A DNA stretch of 64,000 nt from Streptomyces hayashii. Its GTDB lineage: Bacteria; Actinomycetota; Actinomycetes; Streptomycetales; Streptomycetaceae. The translations under genes and the position numbers were made by a program. The stretch's first letter is position 1; every line of letters starts with the position of its first letter. This document shows, one piece after another, positions 58,377 to 64,000 of this stretch. A model generated the notes under the pieces. That model was given only the letters and a program-made list of their open reading frames with translations. It did no database searches and was not told the origin of the DNA. Location of the stretch: NCBI RefSeq assembly GCF_024539815.1, contig NZ_JAHHIU010000099.1, positions 1 through 64,000 on the forward strand, given 5' to 3'.

Positions 58377-59342
58377 TCAGCCTCGGCGGCGGGACAGAGT
58401 CACGGCTCCGGCGCCGGCGAGGAGCAGGGCCAGCGCGCCGCCCGCCACGTACGTCGTCGTCGAACTCCCGCCGGTCTGCGCCAGGTCCGCCTCGGCGGGC
58501 GCGCCCTGGACCCTGACGTCGGCGGCCGGGGCGGTGGCGCTCGGCTCGGTGGTCAGGTGGCCCTTCGCGGGGTCCTCGGGCCGCTCCGCGCCCTGTCGCC
58601 GTTCCGGCTCGTGGGCCGCGGGCGTCTCGCAGGTCGACCTGGCCAGTGTCAGAGTGCCGGTGACCTCGGCGACGTCGAGGCTCAACGGGTCGACGGAGAC
58701 GGTGAGTTCGAGGGCGGTGGCGGCGGCCGTGCGGGAGGTCGTCTCGCGCTTGGACAGGTCCAGTCGCACGTCGCCCACGCCGGGAACCTTCACATGGGTG
58801 ACGCCGCCCGTGCTGAGCGACACCTTCTTGCCCAGGACCGTCACCGAGCCGAGCAGATTGGACGCGGCGACCGGCGCCCGGCCCGCCTCGCAGGTGGCCT
58901 TCGAGGTGACCGCGCCGACCTCGACGAGGGAGAGCAGGGGAAGGCCCGGGACGTGCAGCCTGGCGTGCACGAGACGGGTGGACGCCTCGGCCTTCTCGTC
59001 GTCGGCCGTCGCCTTCGCCTCGGCGACGTCGGCGCGCAGGACGCTGAAGGGCTTTCCGCCGGCCACACCGTCCAGCTCGGCCGTGAGCGCCGTCCGCTCG
59101 GCGCTCCTCGGCGCGCGCACCTCGTCGAGGGAGACGGCGAGCGGGACGTGGACGGTCTTGTCGAGCAGGGCCACGTCGAGGCCGGTGCGCAGGACGGACG
59201 CGCTCGCGCGCCCCTGACCGCCCCGCGCGTGGGCGGTGTCGGCGTCGGCCAGGGCCGCGGGACCTGCGGCCAGGGCCGTGGCCGTCGCGACGGCGGCGAC
59301 GCGACGGACGCGTGCGGGCATGCGGAAGGTGTTGCCGTTCAA
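58377..59342 (-). CDS. SCO1860-type cell-wall anchored protein with LAQTG sorting signal
   Basis: 321 residues. Signal peptide RVRRVAAVATATALAAGPAA with cleavage near AHA. The mature body is beta-rich and Thr/Val/Lys-rich (TVHVPLAVSLDEV, ATALELTVSVDPLSLDVAEV). The C-terminus has the sorting signal LAQTG, a hydrophobic stretch (YVAGGALALLLAGAGAVTLS) and RRRG, so it should be linked to peptidoglycan by a class E-type sortase. I recall the family name SCO1860 LAETG-anchored; here the signal is LAQTG. TTG 59342 is taken as start because GGGGG lies about 8 nt upstream; ATG 59321 is possible. The TTG overlaps the amidohydrolase stop (TTGA). Confidence 0.85.
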   Translation of the reverse strand: MNGNTFRMPARVRRVAAVATATALAAGPAALADADTAHARGGQGRASASVLRTGLDVALLDKTVHVPLAVSLDEVRAPRSAERTALTAELDGVAGGKPFSVLRADVAEAKATADDEKAEASTRLVHARLHVPGLPLLSLVEVGAVTSKATCEAGRAPVAASNLLGSVTVLGKKVSLSTGGVTHVKVPGVGDVRLDLSKRETTSRTAAATALELTVSVDPLSLDVAEVTGTLTLARSTCETPAAHEPERRQGAERPEDPAKGHLTTEPSATAPAADVRVQGAPAEADLAQTGGSSTTTYVAGGALALLLAGAGAVTLSRRRG

Positions 59343-60583
59343 GGGTGGGACCCCCAGAAGAGACGCTTCGGGACCCCGCAAGAATTACGTACGAGGGGTG
59401 AACGGTCAGCGAGGCGACGCGAGTTCACCCCAACGTGGACTTTCCGCGCATGTCTTCGAATCGAACGGCACGTACGTTCCCCTCGGCCACCCGCACGCCA
59501 CCGCCGTGATCCCACCGCGCCCCGGCGCGGCGCCGCCAGCACCCGGACGTCCGCGCGCGGGTCGCTCTCGTAGACCACCAGGTCCGCCGGGGCGCCCTCG
59601 GCCAGGCCCGGGCGTCCGAGCCACGCGCGTGCGCCCCAGCTCGCCGCCGAGAGCGCCGTCAGCGGCGGGATGCCCGCCGTCACCAGTTCCGCGACCTCCG
59701 CGGCCACCAGACCGTGCGGCAGCGCGCCGCCGGCGTCCGTGCCGACGAAGACGGCGATGCCGGCGTCGTAGGCGTTGCGCACGGTGTCGTACCGGCGTTC
59801 GTGGAGCCGGCGCATATGGGCGGCCCAGCGCGGGAACTTCGCCTCGCCGCCGGCCGCGAGGGCCGGGAACGTCGCGATGTTCACCAGGGTGGGGACGATC
59901 GCCACGCCCCGGTCGGCGAAGAGCGGGATCAGGTCCTCGGTGAGCCCTGTCGCGTGCTCGATGCAGTCGATGCCGGACTCGACCAGGTCGCGCAGCGAGT
60001 TCTCGGCGAAGCAGTGCGCGGTGACGCGCGCGCCCAGCCGGTGGGCCTCGGCGATGGCCGCCCCGGCCGCCTCCCGCGGCCAGCTGGGAGCCAGGTCCCC
60101 CGCCTCGCGGTCGATCCAGTCGCCCACCAGCTTGACCCAGCCGTCGCCGCGCCGGGCCTCCCGGCCGACGTACGCGACGAGGTCCTCGGGCTCGATCTCG
60201 TGCGCGTAGCCGCGGAGGTAGCGGCGGGTGCGGGCGATGTGCCGGCCCGCCCTGACGATCTTGGGGAGGTCCTCGCGGTCGTCGACCCACCGGGTGTCCG
60301 AGGGCGAGCCGGCGTCCCTCAGCAGCAGGGCCCCCGCGTCGCGGTCGGTCAGCGCCTGCTTCTCGGCGACGTCCGCCTCGACCGGGCCGTGCGGGCCCAG
60401 ACCCACATGGCAGTGGGCGTCGACGAGACCGGGCAGCGCCCAGCCCTCGACGCCCAGCACGTCGCGGGCGCCGGCGGGACGGTCGTAGGAGATCCGGCCG
60501 TCGATGACCCACAGCTCGTCGCGGACGTCGTCGGGTCCGGTCAGGACCCGGCCCTTCACATGCAGCACCGGGTGATCGCTCAT
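59339..60583 (-). CDS. Amidohydrolase with aberrant C-terminus
   Basis: 414 residues. The TIM-barrel metal ligands are complete: VDAHCHVGLG (HxH), DGWVKLVGDW (Lys), VTAHCF, IEHATGL and FVGTDAGGALPHG (Asp), as in imidazolonepropionase-like hydrolases. Homologues usually end soon after ADLVVYESDPRADVRVLAAP with a short beta-strand (VVLRGRVV-like). Here the frame instead runs about 60 more residues of Arg-rich, non-family sequence and stops exactly over the next gene's TTG. A frameshift near 59520 is suspected. Start ATG 60583 is chosen over GTG 60592 because AAGGTG lies 7 nt upstream. Substrate unknown. Confidence 0.8.
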   Translation of the reverse strand: MSDHPVLHVKGRVLTGPDDVRDELWVIDGRISYDRPAGARDVLGVEGWALPGLVDAHCHVGLGPHGPVEADVAEKQALTDRDAGALLLRDAGSPSDTRWVDDREDLPKIVRAGRHIARTRRYLRGYAHEIEPEDLVAYVGREARRGDGWVKLVGDWIDREAGDLAPSWPREAAGAAIAEAHRLGARVTAHCFAENSLRDLVESGIDCIEHATGLTEDLIPLFADRGVAIVPTLVNIATFPALAAGGEAKFPRWAAHMRRLHERRYDTVRNAYDAGIAVFVGTDAGGALPHGLVAAEVAELVTAGIPPLTALSAASWGARAWLGRPGLAEGAPADLVVYESDPRADVRVLAAPRRGAVGSRRWRAGGRGERTCRSIRRHARKVHVGVNSRRLADRSPLVRNSCGVPKRLFWGSHP

Positions 60584-60601
60584 GTCCGGCACCTTAGTGA
60601 G

Positions 60602-61396
60602 CTACCGGTCGGGGCCGCCCACCTGGTCGGACCTCTCCTCCTCCACCTCGGCCATCGCCGGGTCGAGGAGGCGGGAGAGGAAGTGGCGGGTGCGCTCGTG
60701 GGCGGGGGCGCCGATGACCTGGGCCGGGGCGCCGTCCTCGACGATCACGCCGCCGTCCATGAAGACGACCCGGTCGGCGACCTCGCGCGCGAAGGTCATC
60801 TCGTGGGTGACGACCATCATCGTCATCCCCTCGTGCGCCAGCATCCGCATGACGGCCAGGACGTCGCCCACCAGCTCCGGGTCGAGTGCGGACGTCGGCT
60901 CGTCGAAGAGCATCACCTCGGGGCCCATGGCCAGGGCCCGGGCGATGGCGACGCGCTGCTGCTGGCCGCCGGAGAGGGAGGCGGGGTAGGCGGTCGCCTT
61001 GTCCGACAGGCCGACGCGCTCCAGGTTCTCGGCCGCCACCTTCGCCGCCTCCGCCTTGCCGCGCCCGAGCACCCGGCGCTGCGGCAGCGTGAGGTTCTCG
61101 GTCACGGACAGGTGGGGGAAGAGGTTGAACTGCTGGAAGACCATGCCGATACGACGTCGTACGGCGTCGATGTCGACGTCGGGGTCGGTGAGCTCCGTGC
61201 CGCCGACGAAGACCTGGCCCCCGGACGGCTCCTCCAGCAGGTTCACGCAGCGCAGCAGCGTCGACTTGCCGGAACCGGACGGCCCGATCACACAGACGAC
61301 CTCGCCCCGGCCTACCTCCAGGTCGATGCCCCGCAGCACCTCGTTGTCGCCGAACGACTTGTGCAGCGCGCGCACTTCGATCTCGGGTCGGCTCAT
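60602..61396 (-). CDS. Polar amino-acid ABC transporter ATPase
   Basis: 264 residues. Walker A GPSGSGKST (38-46), Q-loop FQQFNLFPHLSV, signature LSGGQQQRVAIARALAM, Walker B MLFDEPTSALDPELV and H-loop VTHEMTFAREVADRV are all intact and typical of GlnQ/ArtP-type importers. The C-terminal 20 residues are acidic. It overlaps the permease by 4 nt and is third in a binding protein-permease-ATPase operon. Confidence 0.96.
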   Translation of the reverse strand: MSRPEIEVRALHKSFGDNEVLRGIDLEVGRGEVVCVIGPSGSGKSTLLRCVNLLEEPSGGQVFVGGTELTDPDVDIDAVRRRIGMVFQQFNLFPHLSVTENLTLPQRRVLGRGKAEAAKVAAENLERVGLSDKATAYPASLSGGQQQRVAIARALAMGPEVMLFDEPTSALDPELVGDVLAVMRMLAHEGMTMMVVTHEMTFAREVADRVVFMDGGVIVEDGAPAQVIGAPAHERTRHFLSRLLDPAMAEVEEERSDQVGGPDR

Positions 61397-62226
61397 TTGA
61401 CGGCCTCCTGGGCCTTCGCCTCCACACGGCGCACGACGAAGCCGAGCGGAATGGTCACCAGCAGGTAGCACAGACCGGCGACCAGGATCGGCGTGGAGTT
61501 GGCGGTCGTGCTGGCCAGGTCGCGGCCGTACTTGGACAGTTCGCGCTCCTCCAGTGTCACTCCGAGGAGCAGGACCAGGGAGGAGTCCTTGAAGAGCATG
61601 ATCAGCTCGTTGGTGAGCGGCGGAAGGATGATCCGGAAGGCCTGCGGGATGACGACCGAGACCATCGCGCGCGCGGGCGAGAAGCCGAGCGAACGGGCGG
61701 CCTCCGTCTGTCCCTTGGGCACGGCCTGGATGCCGGCCCGGAACGTCTCCGCCATGTACGCGGCGCCGATCAGACCGAGCCCGAGGGCCGCCTTGCCGTA
61801 GGTGCCGCCGACGATCTCCGTGCCGGGGAAGGCGAGCGGAACCGCCACTCCGATGAAGACGAAGATCAGCAGGGCGGGCAGCCCGCGGAAGATCTCGATG
61901 TAGACGCCGGCCAGCCAGCGGTACGGTCCGACCGAGGACAGCCGCATCAGCGCGACGACCAGACCGAGCAGCAGGCCCAGCACGAACCCGGACACCGTGT
62001 AGAGGACGGTGTTCTTCAGGGCGAGCGTGATGACGTCCGGGAACATCTGCCGGGCGATGTCCCACTGGGCGAACTGGTTCTTCAGCCGGCCCCAGTCCGC
62101 CGAGACCGCGAAGACGATCACGGCGGCGACGAAGACGGCGTACTGCGCGCCCCGCGAGAGGCTGCGCTTCTGCCGCCGGGTCAGGCCCTTCTTCTTCGGC
62201 TGGAGGGGTACGTCCGTGTCGGCCAT
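61393..62226 (-). CDS. Polar amino-acid ABC transporter permease
   Basis: 277 residues. A polar 25-residue N-terminus (PKKKGLTRRQKRSLSR) is followed by five or six helices of the HisM/GlnP type: MFPDVITLALKNTVLYTVSG, VYIEIFRGLPALLIFVFIGV (the EIFRGTP-like motif), AAYMAETFRAGIQAVPKGQT then EAARSLGFSPARAMVSVVIP with the EAA loop, and LTNELIMLFKDSSLVLLLGV. A single permease gene suggests a homodimer. It starts 4 nt after the binding-protein stop. Confidence 0.95.
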   Translation of the reverse strand: MADTDVPLQPKKKGLTRRQKRSLSRGAQYAVFVAAVIVFAVSADWGRLKNQFAQWDIARQMFPDVITLALKNTVLYTVSGFVLGLLLGLVVALMRLSSVGPYRWLAGVYIEIFRGLPALLIFVFIGVAVPLAFPGTEIVGGTYGKAALGLGLIGAAYMAETFRAGIQAVPKGQTEAARSLGFSPARAMVSVVIPQAFRIILPPLTNELIMLFKDSSLVLLLGVTLEERELSKYGRDLASTTANSTPILVAGLCYLLVTIPLGFVVRRVEAKAQEAVK

Positions 62227-62230
62227 GGGG

Positions 62231-63094
62231 TCAGGACGCCGAGGCGGAGGCGGACGGGGAGGCGGCCGACGCGTCGTAGGGGCCGATCCACTTCTCGTAC
62301 AGCTTCTTGTACGTGCCGTCGGCCTTCGCGTCCGTGAGCGCCTTGTTGATCGCTGCGACCAGCTTGGCGTTGCCCTTCTTCACCGTGAAGCCGTACTGCT
62401 CGCCGGTGTTGAGGTTGTCGACGACCTTGAAGGCGCCGGCGTTGGCCTTGTCCTTGAGCCAGCCCTGGACGACCGGGTAGTCGATGATGACGGCCTTGAC
62501 CTGGCCGGTGCGCAGGCCGTTGAGGACGGCGTCGGAGGACTCGAAGGAGACCGGGTCGAAGCCCTGCTTCTTGGCGTAGTCCTCGCCGGTGGTCTGCGCC
62601 TGGGCGCCGAGCTTGACGCCCTTGGACTTCACGTCGGCGAGCGAGGTCACGCCCGCGCCCTTGTCGACCAGGACGGCCTGGGTGGCGTCGAAGTACGGGT
62701 CGGAGAAGTCGACGTTCTTCTTGCGCTCGTCGGTGATGGTCATGCCGGCCGCGGCCAGATCGCACTGGCCGGAGTTGAGGAAGGCGCCGGTCTTGAAGTT
62801 CTCGAACGGCGTGTCGGTGATCACCTGCTTCACGCCCAGGTTCTTGGCGACGAGGTCGATCAGGGACACGTCGAAGCCCTGCACCTTGCCGTCGATCTCC
62901 GACTGGAACGGCGGGTACGGCAGGTGTGTGCAGGTGGTGAGCTGGCCCGCCTTGACGAGCTCGACCCCGCCGGCGGCGGTCTTGGAGCCGCTGCCCCCGT
63001 CGTCGGTGGAGGTGCAGGCGGCCACGAGCGTCAGCCCGGCCGTCGCGGTGGTGGCTGCCAGGATGCGGATCCGGCGCCCGGGGAGGGTGTTCAC
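62231..63094 (-). CDS. Amino-acid ABC transporter substrate-binding lipoprotein
   Basis: 287 residues. Lipoprotein signal with lipobox LVAAC (Cys27). The SBP family 3 fold follows: LTTCTHLPYPPFQSEIDGKV, QGFDVSLIDLVAKNLGVK, AAAGMTITDERKKNVDFSDP and YFDATQAVLVDKG, then GLRTGQVKAVIIDYPVVQGW. The C-terminus ends in a short Ala/Ser repeat (ASPSASASAS). Ligand class is a polar amino acid; the exact one cannot be told. AGGAAGG about 7 nt before GTG 63094 fixes the start. Confidence 0.94.
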   Translation of the reverse strand: MNTLPGRRIRILAATTATAGLTLVAACTSTDDGGSGSKTAAGGVELVKAGQLTTCTHLPYPPFQSEIDGKVQGFDVSLIDLVAKNLGVKQVITDTPFENFKTGAFLNSGQCDLAAAGMTITDERKKNVDFSDPYFDATQAVLVDKGAGVTSLADVKSKGVKLGAQAQTTGEDYAKKQGFDPVSFESSDAVLNGLRTGQVKAVIIDYPVVQGWLKDKANAGAFKVVDNLNTGEQYGFTVKKGNAKLVAAINKALTDAKADGTYKKLYEKWIGPYDASAASPSASASAS

Positions 63095-63268
63095 GGCGGG
63101 CCTTCCTGTAAGGGAGCTATGGGTTCCGATTATAAGGAGAAGTTTGGGTGTCTCAAATCAAACCGATGGTTACAGGGCCGTTCGGCCTGTGAAGTCGGCA
63201 ATGGGAGAGGCTCGGCAGGCGCCGGTTACCCTCGTCACCTCTACCCCGTGAGTGAAGAGAGCACCCTC
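63095..63268. promoter_or_regulatory. Divergent promoter region, ABC importer / aminotransferase
   Basis: 174 nt with an AT-rich patch at about 63117-63172 that stands out from the GC-rich surroundings. Promoters for the importer operon and the aminotransferase should lie here. Confidence 0.45.
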
Positions 63269-64000
63269 GTGACCCACCCGTTCCTGGACCTCGCCCCGCT
63301 GAGCGCCGCGCACTTCGCCTCGATCGAGGACCGGGTGGCGCGGCTGCTGGACACCCGGCAGGACGTCGTGATCATGCAGGGCGAGGCGCTGCTGCCGCTG
63401 GAGGGCGCGATCCGCGCCGCGGCCGGTCCGGGCACGACCGCGCTGAACGTCATCACCGGCCCCTACGGTCAGACCTTCGGCGACTGGCTGCGGGACTGCG
63501 GCGCGACCGTGATCGACCTGGCGGTGCCCTTCCACGCCGCCGTCACGGCGGAGCAGATCCGCGCGGCCCTCGCCGAGCACCCGGAGATCGACTTCGTGTC
63601 GCTGGTGCACGCGGAGGCCGCCACCGGCAACACCAACCCGGTCGCGGAGATCGGCGAGGCGGTGCGGGCGCACGGGGCGCTGTTCTATCTGGACGCGGTC
63701 GCCTCGGTCGGGGCGGAGCCGGTGCTGCCGGACGCCTGGGGCGTGGATCTGTGCGTGATCGGCGCGCAGAAGGCGATGGGCGGGCCCGCGGGCGTGTCGG
63801 CGGTGTCGGTGAGCGAGCGGGCGTGGGCGCGGATGGCGGCCAACCCGCGGGCGCCCCGACGCTCGTACCTGTCGCTGCTGGACTGGAAGGAGCGGTGGGT
63901 CGACGGCGGCCGCAGGACACTGCTGCACGCGCCGGCGCAGCTGGAGATGCTGGCCCTGGAGGCGTGCGTCGAGCGGATCGAGGCGGAGGGGCCGGCGACC
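63269..64000 (+). CDS. Class V PLP-dependent aminotransferase (5' part, cut by window end)
   Basis: 244 residues are visible and the frame is still open at 64000. VTHPFLDLAPLSAAHFASIE then VVIMQGEALLPLEGAIRAAA are the start; LVHAEAATGNTNPVAEIGEA and LYLDAVASVGAEPVLPDAWG are the PLP-binding blocks, and the Schiff-base Lys is in VIGAQKAMGGPAGVSAVSV. The pattern fits serine-glyoxylate/alanine-glyoxylate aminotransferase relatives. GTG 63269 is preferred to 63248 because GAAGAGAG lies about 8 nt upstream. Confidence 0.88.
   Translation, partial: MTHPFLDLAPLSAAHFASIEDRVARLLDTRQDVVIMQGEALLPLEGAIRAAAGPGTTALNVITGPYGQTFGDWLRDCGATVIDLAVPFHAAVTAEQIRAALAEHPEIDFVSLVHAEAATGNTNPVAEIGEAVRAHGALFYLDAVASVGAEPVLPDAWGVDLCVIGAQKAMGGPAGVSAVSVSERAWARMAANPRAPRRSYLSLLDWKERWVDGGRRTLLHAPAQLEMLALEACVERIEAEGPAT

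Noticed and set aside
1..64000. Mobile elements, tRNA or rRNA genes
   Set aside because: No transposase, integrase, terminal inverted repeats, tRNA cloverleaf ends or rRNA-like sequence were recognised on either strand.

Overview
The window is a chromosomal segment of a high-GC actinobacterium, almost certainly a Streptomyces. Codon use is strongly G/C at third positions, many starts are GTG or TTG, stop/start overlaps of the ATGA or GTGA type are common, and family content is typical of the genus (SGM_5486-type small protein, SCO1860-type LAxTG protein, Asp23/AmaP cluster, DUF3099). From memory, the gene order follows the S. coelicolor A3(2) core region from about SCO1812 to SCO1865; I could not check this. 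I see no transposase, integrase, tRNA, rRNA or CRISPR array, and the window reads as conserved core chromosome.

Layout. 0-5 kb: an MFS exporter with a small partner, a divergent FCD-type GntR regulator, a secreted protein, the fatty-acid enzymes fabG-fabI, and a decayed gene. 5-10 kb: the TldD/TldE protease pair and tyrS. 10-17 kb: small membrane and hypothetical proteins, moaA, a sodium/solute symporter with its DUF485 partner, a secreted S8 protease, and a CoA-transferase. 17-22 kb: a CopD-like membrane protein, then a minus-strand operon of AGMO-like hydroxylase, lysoplasmalogenase and alcohol dehydrogenase (a candidate ether-lipid breakdown unit), and a VIT-type transporter. 22-27.5 kb: an exonuclease/BRCT protein, a zinc-ribbon protein, a SURF1 protein, a GH15 glycosidase and an SDR protein. 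27.6-30.8 kb: an Asp23/AmaP envelope-stress cluster. 30.8-34 kb: an enoyl-CoA hydratase-like protein, the small DNA-binding protein Gbn in a GATC-rich stretch, and an ABC-F ATPase.

34-40 kb: a VOC protein, a large hypothetical protein, an alpha/beta hydrolase, a class II aldolase, and a Pit phosphate transporter behind a PHO-box-like repeat. 40-58 kb: a large cobalamin locus. A B12 riboswitch precedes cobD-cobQ-cobN-chelatase ATPase-cobO-cobB-cobI. An oppositely oriented ZIP transporter follows, then cobM-cobL-cbiG/cobJ-cbiX-cobC. Nearly every cob junction is a 1-11 nt overlap or a gap of a few nt, so each half looks like one translationally coupled operon. The locus mixes late-insertion (CobN) and early-insertion (CbiX, CbiG) types of enzyme.

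58-64 kb: a cell-wall anchored LAQTG protein, an amidohydrolase with an odd C-terminus, a polar amino-acid ABC importer (binding protein, permease, ATPase), and the 5' part of a class V aminotransferase cut by the window end. Strong GC-rich hairpin terminators punctuate the units and their positions are given.
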